The translations under genes and the position numbers were made by a program. DNA of 64,000 bases, from the NCBI GenBank assembly GCA_964391725.1, contig CAYMNB010000002.1, positions 80,895 to 144,894 on the forward strand, read 5' to 3'. Source of the stretch: SpSt-1165 sp964391725 (GTDB taxonomy: Bacteria; Chloroflexota; Anaerolineae; Anaerolineales; Anaerolineaceae). A model generated the notes under the pieces. The model saw only the letters and a list, made by a program, of their open reading frames with translations, was not told where the DNA came from and made no database searches. Numbering within the stretch: position 1 is the first letter of the stretch; the number at the start of each line of letters is the position of its first letter. Shown here in pieces: positions 27,374 to 34,019 of the stretch.

Positions 27374-29177
27374 TATCAATCTCCTTTTTCAAATCATCTT
27401 CGATCTTTGTTTGAATATTAAAGATCTCTCGATACAGCCCTTCCTGCTGTACCAATTCTTCATGGGTTCCGCTTTGAACAATGCGTTGTTTATCAAGTAC
27501 GAGGATTAAATCTGCATTGATGATGGACTGGATGCGATGAGCAATGATAAATGTGGTGCGGGTTTTCATCAAATGATTCAAGGCTTCACGGATATCTGCT
27601 TCGGTTTCTGTGTCAACAGACGAGGTCGAATCATCCATGATCAGTATCTTCGGGTTCTTCAACAATGTTCGCGCGATGGCGACGCGTTGTTTTTGTCCGC
27701 CAGAGAGGGTTACACCACGCTCACCAACCAGTGTATCGTATCCATGGGGAAATGTGAGGATGACATCATGGATTGCAGCTGCTTTGGCAGCCTCAATCAT
27801 CTCTTCCTCAGTGACATCACGAGAAACCCCGTACCGAATGTTGTCGCGAATGGACCTCGAGAACAAAAATGGTTCTTGCTCAACGATTCCAATATTTTTT
27901 CGTAAAAACGAGCGCGGGTACCGGTTTAAATCCACGCCATCCAACGTAATTGAACCGTTGGTATATTCAAAAAAGCGCGGCAGGAGGTTCACCAGGGTGG
28001 TTTTACCCGAACCAGTTGAGCCAATCAGTGCGATTGAGTGTCCTGCTTTTGCTTCGAAGGTGATGTCCTCAAGCACATGGTGACCATCTTCGTAGGAAAA
28101 AGTGATGTTTTGAAAAGCCACTTTACCTTCAATCTGCTCAGGCATGTAATCGCCCTGTTCCAATGGCTCGCGGGCTACTTTCAAGATATCGCGAACGCGC
28201 TCGAACGACACAAATCCACGGGACATATCTACGATCAAACGACCCAGGTTGCGCATAGGAAAGATAATCCAGAAGATCATGCCGGTGTATGCCAGATAGG
28301 AGCCAATGGTGATTGTGCCGTTCAATGCCATCATGCCACCGATGTAGAATCCAGCCACGATCTGAATACTACAAATAATATCAGACACCGGCCAGAAGAA
28401 TGCGTGCATGCGGTTGAGCTTCAAGCCCGCAGTATAGCGGTCTCGGTTGTTTTTTCCGAATTTATCGATTTCGTACTCTTCACGGGAGAAGGCTTTTACC
28501 ACGCGCACCCCTGCCAGATTTTCCTGGAGGGTGGTCGAAAGCGTGGCTTCTTTTTCCTGGTAAACTTCGTAAACCTTTGAAATTTTCTTGAAGAAGAATA
28601 TGGAAACAAGAATCACCACGGGGATGGCGATGATCGATAAACCTGCAAGGCGCCAGTTGAGCAATCCTATGGCGATAAAATTGACGATGAACAAGATTAA
28701 CGTTCTGGCGATATCGATGACGTTGTTGCCAAGGAATAATCGCAGGGCATCGACATCTGAAGTGACACGCTGAATGAGCTCGCCCGTGTCCGTTTCATTG
28801 TGATAGGCGTAGGGCAGGTGTTGAAGATGATCAAACAAGAAATCACGCAATCGTTTGGTCAGGCCTTCAGAAATTTCAACGGTCCATTTGCCAGAGAAAA
28901 AACTGCCAATACCCCTGATCAACGTTAGCAGAACGAATGAAAGGGCAATCGGCAGAAGGCCAACAGTTGCTGTGCGGGCTGAAAGGTAGTCATCGATAAA
29001 ATATTGGAGCAAGAAAAATTGAGCTGTGCTGCCCAGGGCAGAGATGCCAACCGCAATTGATGCCCCCAGATATTTCCAGCCATAAGATTTCACCATCGCG
29101 ATAATGGCTGGCAGTTTCTTGTTTCCCAATACTTTGGCTAAATCAAATTGTTTTTCTTTATAGTTCGCTGCTAACAA
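27363..29177 (-). CDS. ABC exporter half-transporter, degenerate-site subunit
   Basis: 604 residues with a six-helix exporter domain and an ATPase domain. Walker A is GSTGSGKTT (about residue 382) and the signature is a normal LSGGQ. Walker B ends MDDST, so the catalytic Glu is replaced by Asp. In heterodimeric exporters such as BmrCD and TM287/288, one subunit carries this replacement and one ATP site becomes non-hydrolytic; here the degenerate site would combine this Asp with the partner's LSVGQ. The start is TTG at 29177 with GGAG seven bases upstream. It is the first gene of the operon and is preceded by a leader with a peptide ORF and a terminator. Confidence 0.92.
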   Translation of the reverse strand: MLAANYKEKQFDLAKVLGNKKLPAIIAMVKSYGWKYLGASIAVGISALGSTAQFFLLQYFIDDYLSARTATVGLLPIALSFVLLTLIRGIGSFFSGKWTVEISEGLTKRLRDFLFDHLQHLPYAYHNETDTGELIQRVTSDVDALRLFLGNNVIDIARTLILFIVNFIAIGLLNWRLAGLSIIAIPVVILVSIFFFKKISKVYEVYQEKEATLSTTLQENLAGVRVVKAFSREEYEIDKFGKNNRDRYTAGLKLNRMHAFFWPVSDIICSIQIVAGFYIGGMMALNGTITIGSYLAYTGMIFWIIFPMRNLGRLIVDMSRGFVSFERVRDILKVAREPLEQGDYMPEQIEGKVAFQNITFSYEDGHHVLEDITFEAKAGHSIALIGSTGSGKTTLVNLLPRFFEYTNGSITLDGVDLNRYPRSFLRKNIGIVEQEPFLFSRSIRDNIRYGVSRDVTEEEMIEAAKAAAIHDVILTFPHGYDTLVGERGVTLSGGQKQRVAIARTLLKNPKILIMDDSTSSVDTETEADIREALNHLMKTRTTFIIAHRIQSIINADLILVLDKQRIVQSGTHEELVQQEGLYREIFNIQTKIEDDLKKEIDSVN

Positions 29178-29239
29178 CTTTTTTCTCCTTTGTTAAAAAA
29201 CTTCCTTCTTTTCTTCCTGACTGCGATTGTTGTTGTGAC

Positions 29240-29273
29240 AAAAAAAACCGCGGGATGTTGACTGCACCCACGG
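29240..29273 (-). terminator. Intrinsic terminator inside the leader
   Basis: The stem CCGTGGG (29273-29267) pairs with CCCGCGG (29254-29248), including one G-U pair, and is followed by eight T's (29247-29240). It lies between the promoter and the TTG start of the first ABC gene, 63 bases upstream of the start, so it can only act as an attenuator or a stop for unrelated transcripts. Confidence 0.82.
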
Positions 29274-29294
29274 AATTATTTTTGTCGATGGTTG

Positions 29295-29318
29295 AAGGTT
29301 CCGTTACCTCGGAACCTT
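29295..29318 (-). repeat. Perfect hairpin with the leader-peptide stop codon in its loop
   Basis: AAGGTTCCG and CGGAACCTT form nine base pairs around the loop AGGTAA (minus strand). The loop holds the last sense codon (AGG) and the TAA stop of the leader peptide. A ribosome terminating there would cover the 5' arm and free the 3' arm. Confidence 0.8.
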
Positions 29319-29381
29319 TCTTTCCAGGAGGCGCAATGCTTGGCAGCCAAATCTATCATGTTTTGATGCATTGATATTCAC
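29304..29381 (-). CDS. Putative leader peptide of the ABC exporter operon
   Basis: A 25-codon ORF starting with GTG at 29381 and ending with TAA at 29304. Its ribosome binding site GGAGG (29393-29389) lies seven bases upstream, the best spacing in this region. The peptide is basic towards its end (...LRLLERKVPR). The ribosome binding site and the bases before the start pair with codons 15-19 of the same ORF, and the stop codon sits in the loop of the hairpin that precedes the terminator. Known drug-exporter operons, for example bmrBCD of Bacillus subtilis, are controlled by translation of such a peptide. Too short to be recognised by similarity; its role is inferred from position. Confidence 0.62.
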   Translation of the reverse strand: MNINASKHDRFGCQALRLLERKVPR

Positions 29382-29419
29382 AACATTGCCTCCACTTCAA
29401 TTTCCTTCAATCCACCAAG

Positions 29420-29448
29420 AGTTTACATGTTTTTCATAAGCAGGTCAA
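29420..29448 (-). promoter_or_regulatory. Promoter of the ABC exporter leader
   Basis: TTGACC (29448-29443) and TAAACT (29425-29420) are separated by 17 bases, a good sigma-70 type promoter. Transcription would begin near 29413 and give a leader of about 235 nt before the first ABC gene. Confidence 0.72.
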
Positions 29449-29507
29449 GCACAAACATTGTATTGGTTTAGTGCGGATATCGTAGTTTTTCATTTTTCAT
29501 TATCAAG

Positions 29508-29513
29508 TATAAT
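29508..29513 (+). promoter_or_regulatory. -10 box of a leaderless promoter
   Basis: A consensus TATAAT ends seven bases before the ATG at 29521, and no ribosome binding site is present. The mRNA would start at or within a base of the ATG. The -35 region (T-rich, around 29486) is weak. Confidence 0.6.
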
Positions 29514-29520
29514 GTGAGTC

Positions 29521-30603
29521 ATGACAGAACTGCAAACACCCGAAACAATACAACCTGCAAAAGAGAAAAAACGACTCTTCCGTATCATCCTTTTTGGATT
29601 GGTTGCAGTTTTACTTCTCTCTCTACTTGGCATTTACCTGGGGTATCGCCAGGGTATCAATATACGCATGGCGAAACAACTCGAACAAGAAATTATCGCC
29701 GCCACTGCTCAGTTTCAATTGGGGGTAATTGACCTAGAGAATGAGCAATTTGAGATTGCGAAAAAGCGTTTTGAATATGTGATCAAGGTTGATCCTAACT
29801 TCCCAGGTGTTGGGGAGAAACTTCAAGAAGCGTTGATTGGACTGGCGGTTTCGGAGAGCAAAGAACCAACACCATTCATTGCTGCGTTGCCGACCGAGAC
29901 GCCGACCGCTGAGGTAAAGGTTACTCCCACGTTTGACCCACAGGTCAGAGATGGTTTGTATTTAGATGCCCAAAGACTGATAGCTGAAGAGAGTTGGGAC
30001 GAAGCTATACCATTGCTTGATAAACTGCGCCTGGAGTACCCTGATTATTTGCCTTTGAAGGTTGATGGTATGTATTACATCGCTTACCGCAACAATGGTG
30101 TCAAGAAGATTTTATTTGATGGCAATTTAGAAGGCGGTATCTATGACCTGTCAATAGCCAGCAGATTTGGACCCCTGGATTGGGAATCAGATAGTTATCG
30201 ATCCTTTGCCCGGTTTTACATTACAGGTGCGGCTTTTTGGGAAGTAGATTGGCTGCAAAGTATATATTACTTTGGGTTGGTGTATGAAGCGCTGCCGAAC
30301 CTGCGGGATGGGTCGAATTTTACTACTGTCAGACGGTACGCGGTTGCCAACATGTCTTATGGAGATCTGTTGGTTGCAACCGGTGAATCTTGTGCGTCGA
30401 TTGACTATTATCAGGTCGCTTATGATCTTGTACCTACCGAAGAGGGTTTGGCGGATAAAATGGAAGAAGCCCGAAACAAATGTGAGGCGGGTGAACCGGT
30501 GATTGAAAATACCCCAACGCCAGAAGAAGAAATTGAGGACGAACCAATCGAAGAGGAAGAAGACCCCGGTGGTGGTGGAGAAGAGGAAGAACCAACGCCT
30601 TAA
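29521..30603 (+). CDS. Membrane-anchored TPR-like protein with acidic Pro-rich tail
   Basis: 360 residues. A short cytoplasmic N-terminus is followed by one membrane segment (about residues 21-43) and an extracytoplasmic part. Helical repeats of the TPR kind are visible around residues 60-100 (FQLGVIDLENEQFEIAKKRF) and again near 145-175 (AQRLIAEESWDEAIPLLDKL). A Pro/Thr linker (TPTFD) separates them. The C-terminal 40 residues are almost all Glu, Pro and Gly. I recognise no enzymatic motif; it probably binds other envelope proteins. It appears to have its own leaderless promoter and its stop abuts the convergent rimO gene. Confidence 0.75.
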   Translation: MTELQTPETIQPAKEKKRLFRIILFGLVAVLLLSLLGIYLGYRQGINIRMAKQLEQEIIAATAQFQLGVIDLENEQFEIAKKRFEYVIKVDPNFPGVGEKLQEALIGLAVSESKEPTPFIAALPTETPTAEVKVTPTFDPQVRDGLYLDAQRLIAEESWDEAIPLLDKLRLEYPDYLPLKVDGMYYIAYRNNGVKKILFDGNLEGGIYDLSIASRFGPLDWESDSYRSFARFYITGAAFWEVDWLQSIYYFGLVYEALPNLRDGSNFTTVRRYAVANMSYGDLLVATGESCASIDYYQVAYDLVPTEEGLADKMEEARNKCEAGEPVIENTPTPEEEIEDEPIEEEEDPGGGGEEEEPTP

Positions 30604-31911
30604 TCAGGCGGGGCTTCCAATCAGGTCGTATTCCAACGCTTCTGTGATAATGGTTTCCACGAATTCTCCGACAGGATGAACACCATCTACAAAAACCAGT
30701 CCATCAATTTCGGGGGCATCGCGGTAAGAACGGCCGATTGATACTTTTTCATTGTGGTCTACCCCTTCAATCAATACTGGCAGCCTCATACCCACACAGG
30801 ACTGGTTCTTCTGTAATGAAATTTCCTGCTGGAGACGCATCAAGATATCCAACCGCTCTAATTTTGTCTCCATTGGGATTGGATCGCCAAGAGGAGCGCT
30901 GGGGGTGTTGTCCTCATAAGAGAATGGGAAAACGCCTACACGATCAAACCGAATTTCTTCTAAGAAAGTCAGCAGATTTGCAAATTCTTTCTCTCCTTCG
31001 GTTGGGTAGCCAACGATGAAGGTAGTGCGCAAGGTGATGTCTGGGATGGCTTCACGCAGTTGCAGGAGTTGATCTTTTGTGCGGCTGATGTCGGAAGGCC
31101 GTTGCATGCTGCGGAGAACTGACGGATCAGCATGCTGTAGAGGGATATCGAGGTAATTCAAAAAGCGCGGTTCGGTCTTCATCAAATCGATAAATGACGG
31201 GTTTAAAACGCCGGGAAAGGTGTAGAGCAGGCGCAGCCATGGAATTTGAGGCACTCGTTGGATTAAGTCTTTGATCAAATTAACAATGCCATAGTGTGGA
31301 TTGATATCTTTGCCATATTCTGATGTATCCTGGGCAATTAACACCAATTCTTTGACATTTGCTGATGCTAATAGGCTGGCATCCGCAAAGATCTGTTCAG
31401 GTGGTCTGCTGCGCAGTGTCCCTTTGATGAAAGGAATTGAACAAAACGCACATTGCCGCCGGCACCCGTAAGAAATCTCCAAATAAGCACTGCCGCCTTG
31501 TTTGGCAACGCGTGGCGTCTGGACTTCAGAGGGCAGATGGTATTCGGCATGATACCCATGTTTGTCCCAAAATTGGGTTAATTGCTGCGGGATCGTGTGC
31601 CATTGTTGAGAGCCGATGACAATGTCGACTGCCGGGACTTTTTCTTTGATGGCATCCGAAAAGAGTTGTGCCATGCAACCGGCTGCCACAAGCACCTGGC
31701 CTTTTTGTTTCGACTGGGCAAGTTCAGAGAGCACTTCTATCGATTCCTGGCGAGCAGGATTTATAAAACCACAGGTGTTTACCAAAAGCAAATCGGCCTT
31801 GCTTGCCTTTTCCTGTGCCCGCATTCCCATCTGGTTTAACAACAAGGCGATCGCCTCAGAATCAACGGTATTTTTGGCGCAACCCAAAGAGATAAGGTGG
31901 TAGGTTTTCAT
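30604..31911 (-). CDS. rimO: Ribosomal protein S12 methylthiotransferase
   Basis: 435 residues. RimO adds a methylthio group to an Asp of ribosomal protein S12 using two iron-sulfur clusters and SAM. The N-terminal UPF0004 domain starts with SLGCAKNTVDSE (residues 8-19) and has its three cluster cysteines. The radical SAM motif is GCRRQCAFCSIPFIKG (CxxxCxxC, about residue 150). The C-terminal TRAM domain is present (about residues 370-430). NTVDSE after the first Cys separates RimO from MiaB. The ATG overlaps the stop of the RodZ-like gene (ATGA), a pairing found in many bacteria. Confidence 0.96.
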   Translation of the reverse strand: MKTYHLISLGCAKNTVDSEAIALLLNQMGMRAQEKASKADLLLVNTCGFINPARQESIEVLSELAQSKQKGQVLVAAGCMAQLFSDAIKEKVPAVDIVIGSQQWHTIPQQLTQFWDKHGYHAEYHLPSEVQTPRVAKQGGSAYLEISYGCRRQCAFCSIPFIKGTLRSRPPEQIFADASLLASANVKELVLIAQDTSEYGKDINPHYGIVNLIKDLIQRVPQIPWLRLLYTFPGVLNPSFIDLMKTEPRFLNYLDIPLQHADPSVLRSMQRPSDISRTKDQLLQLREAIPDITLRTTFIVGYPTEGEKEFANLLTFLEEIRFDRVGVFPFSYEDNTPSAPLGDPIPMETKLERLDILMRLQQEISLQKNQSCVGMRLPVLIEGVDHNEKVSIGRSYRDAPEIDGLVFVDGVHPVGEFVETIITEALEYDLIGSPA

Positions 31912-33140
31912 TCTACAGGCTCCGGTGTGGCGGTAGGTGTGGCAGTGATCTGTGGTGTATTGGTTATGGTCGGGGTTTGGGTTGGCAGAGGCGTGGGCGT
32001 GATGATTGTGTCTGGCTGGAAGGTGATATCGAGGATTTCACCAACCAGACCCATTCTGCCCAATTGGGTAGTTTGGTTATCCTGAATCAGGGTGATATCA
32101 AATGCGGATGCGTTGCCGGTCACAACCGAAATTTCTCGATCTCCGAAAAACTCGTAGATATTACCGGGCAGTACACGGCCTTCAAAAACGATTTCATCAT
32201 CTGCGATAACGCGAAGATATGCACGCTGGTTGGCGACCATCTGGACAATGAGACGAGATGATTGCGGGGGCTGTTCACCTTCTTGCGGGAGGATCACCGG
32301 CAGCGTTGCAGTTGGCACCTGAATTAGCAACTCAGTGTTCTCAGTATTATCACCTTCCTCCTCGATGGAGAGGGGAGTTTCTTCGGGCATTGAGTCATCT
32401 GTAGATAAGGCTTCGAGTGTGGCAAACGCAGTAATATCTGAACGGGTTTGCATGATTTGGCGTATGCTGAGAAATCCAATAAAAAGGATGATAGCGATTA
32501 ATATAAAACCAATGACCAAGTCTGGTGTGATAAACTGTTTGGCGCCATCTACTTTGCGCGCTGCGCGTTTTTTCTTCTCTGTTGGTGAAACTCCCTCAGC
32601 CTGCTTTTGGATCAAGAGATCCGAATATAACCCCAGAACTTCATCGCGATCCAACCCAAGATAATCAGTATAACGCTCGATCATTCCTTTCGCCTGGGAG
32701 GCTGGCGGTAGTTGTGCCATATTTTCTTGCTCTATCGCCGCAAGGTAGGTTGGGTTGATACGCAATTCATTGTGAACATCATCGAATTCTTTGCCAAGTT
32801 GCTGGCGTTTCTCAACAAAAAGCTTTCCAAAACGGCCAGAAGTGGAAGGCTCCAAATCTTCGCCTCCAGTTGCTAAGTCCGGTTGATCAATCTCGCTGTC
32901 GACCGGGGTTGGCGCCTTTTCATTGATATGATCAGCGGGCATCAGTGTGATATCCAGAAATTCGGCATACAACCTGAGAAACCCCTTTGCCTGGATGTCT
33001 GAGGGGATTTGGGCAGGTTCATCACTCTCCAGGGCAAGCAAATATCGTTCACGGATATGCAGTTCTTCTGCCACCTGCTGAATGGTGATGCCCTTTTTTT
33101 CACGGGCTGTTCTTAGTTGAAGTCCAGTTGTTTCAGTCAT
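31908..33140 (-). CDS. RodZ-like membrane protein with two helix-turn-helix domains
   Basis: 410 residues from the ATG at 33140; an in-frame GTG at 33155 is an alternative, and neither has a strong ribosome binding site. An N-terminal HTH_25-type domain (LRTAREKKGITIQQVAEEL, about residues 7-25 onward) is followed by a second one (about residues 102-165: EKRQQLGKEFDDVHNELRI). A membrane segment follows near residues 208-228, then an extracytoplasmic DUF4115-like domain (about 280-375), and a Thr/Pro-rich tail. RodZ links MreB filaments to the membrane; usual RodZ has one HTH domain. An MreB gene lies 3 kb away on the other strand. A role in cell shape is inferred. Confidence 0.85.
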   Translation of the reverse strand: MTETTGLQLRTAREKKGITIQQVAEELHIRERYLLALESDEPAQIPSDIQAKGFLRLYAEFLDITLMPADHINEKAPTPVDSEIDQPDLATGGEDLEPSTSGRFGKLFVEKRQQLGKEFDDVHNELRINPTYLAAIEQENMAQLPPASQAKGMIERYTDYLGLDRDEVLGLYSDLLIQKQAEGVSPTEKKKRAARKVDGAKQFITPDLVIGFILIAIILFIGFLSIRQIMQTRSDITAFATLEALSTDDSMPEETPLSIEEEGDNTENTELLIQVPTATLPVILPQEGEQPPQSSRLIVQMVANQRAYLRVIADDEIVFEGRVLPGNIYEFFGDREISVVTGNASAFDITLIQDNQTTQLGRMGLVGEILDITFQPDTIITPTPLPTQTPTITNTPQITATPTATPEPVE

Positions 33141-33173
33141 TTTACTTGTTTGCACACCGCTTTTTTCTTAGTG

Positions 33174-33179
33174 ATTATA
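33174..33179 (-). promoter_or_regulatory. -10 box upstream of the RodZ-like gene
   Basis: TATAAT on the minus strand, 18 bases from the GTG at 33155 and 33 bases from the ATG at 33140. It lies just before the rplI terminator hairpin, so the gene can be read apart from rplI. Confidence 0.4.
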
Positions 33180-33201
33180 AACTATAGGCGCAATAAGATG
33201 A

Positions 33202-33234
33202 AAAAAGCCTGGGAATATCAATCTCAGGCTTTTT
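33202..33234 (-). terminator. Intrinsic terminator after rplI
   Basis: A 10-bp stem (33202-33211 with 33225-33234) with a 13-base loop; on the minus strand it ends in six T's. It lies 26 bases after the rplI stop and separates rplI from the RodZ-like gene. Confidence 0.85.
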
Positions 33235-33259
33235 GTTTACGATTTAGGCGTTCGGAAGT

Positions 33260-33862
33260 TTATTCCTCTTCCTCATCACTTTCATCTTCGATCAAGGACT
33301 CGTCAAGGTCAATGATCTCTTCATCAAAAATTTCAACGTATTCGACTTCCTGTTCTTCTGCGCCTGGAATTTCTTCACCAGCCTCGTAGAGTGCTTTGAT
33401 GGTGTCAAGTGAGTCACCCTCACGATAGACCACGACAGTAATTTCAGGGATCAGATCCATCGTCAAACGAACTTCGGCTTTGTGTTCACCCAATGAACGA
33501 ATCGGCTGGGTTTCGATGTGGCGATGATCAACGATCTCAGCCCCCAGCTTCTTGTTCAGCTTTTCACCGATCATGTGGGTGGTGATGGAGCCATAGAGTT
33601 TGCCGGTTTCACCAGCTTTGGCAGCAAAGTAAAGGACAACCCCCTCAATTTGCCGAAAAACGCCTTCCATCTGTTTATTGAGAATGGCGCGTTCCCGCTC
33701 TGCTTCTTCGCGGATGGCGTCAGCTTTGGTCAAAGCTTTTGCGGTTGCCAGTTCTGCCAAACCTTGCGGGAGGAGGAAATTGCGGCCATAGCCATTGGCG
33801 ACTTTTTTCACTTCCCCTGCGCGCCCCAACTTGTATACATCTTTTAATAACAATACTTTCAT
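33260..33862 (-). CDS. rplI: 50S ribosomal protein L9 with acidic C-terminal extension
   Basis: 200 residues from the ATG at 33862, which has AAAGGG upstream. A longer frame to 33931 only adds sequence that covers the promoter. L9 binds 23S rRNA at the base of the L1 stalk. The N-terminal domain MKVLLLKDVYKLGRAGE with NGYGRNFLLP (about residues 24-33) is standard, and the long central helix and C-terminal domain (GSITTHMIGEKL, VRLTMDLIPEITV) follow. Normal L9 ends near residue 150. Here about 45 extra residues follow, almost a third of them Glu or Asp, ending EDESDEEEE. The function of the tail is unknown. Confidence 0.94.
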   Translation of the reverse strand: MKVLLLKDVYKLGRAGEVKKVANGYGRNFLLPQGLAELATAKALTKADAIREEAERERAILNKQMEGVFRQIEGVVLYFAAKAGETGKLYGSITTHMIGEKLNKKLGAEIVDHRHIETQPIRSLGEHKAEVRLTMDLIPEITVVVYREGDSLDTIKALYEAGEEIPGAEEQEVEYVEIFDEEIIDLDESLIEDESDEEEE

Positions 33863-33921
33863 TTTCAAGCCCTTTCTGAATTTTATTTTTCCACGAAGGG
33901 TACTACGTGGACAGCAGAAGG

Positions 33922-33950
33922 ATTTTACCAACCATACCCGTATAAGTCAA
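33922..33950 (-). promoter_or_regulatory. rplI promoter
   Basis: TTGACT (33950-33945) and TAAAAT (33927-33922) are 17 bases apart on the minus strand, preceded by TGG. This gives a leader of about 50 nt before the rplI ATG and shows that the longer in-frame start at 33931 is not real. Confidence 0.72.
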
Positions 33951-34019
33951 CAAGAATACCGCCTTTAAGGTATACTTTTTTCATCCAATGAGAATTGATA
34001 ATATATTGAAAGGACTGCC

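Larger units (their letters stand above)
29240..29413 (-). promoter_or_regulatory. Structured attenuator leader of the ABC exporter operon
   Basis: The 343-base gap 29178-29520 holds this leader plus the promoters on both strands. Reading the minus strand from a predicted start near 29413: a helix pairs GGAGGC-AATG (29393-29384) with CATT-GC-GCCTCC (29338-29327). A perfect 9-bp hairpin follows (29318-29310 with 29303-29295, 6-base loop AGGTAA), and then a terminator (29273-29240). A peptide ORF runs through the first helix and stops in the hairpin loop. The 3' arm of the hairpin (CGGAA) can pair instead with TTCCG at 29275-29271, which is part of the terminator's 5' arm, so the two states exclude each other. 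No known riboswitch class fits. Confidence 0.72.

Noticed and set aside
29240..29413. A T-box or another known riboswitch class in the ABC leader
   Set aside because: The conserved T-box sequence (GGTGG-ACCGCG type) is absent, and the helix order does not match SAM, purine, glycine, c-di-GMP or guanidine classes. The peptide ORF gives a better explanation.
33863..33931. Longer start for rplI
   Set aside because: It overlaps the rplI promoter, and the normal L9 N-terminus begins at 33862 with a ribosome binding site.
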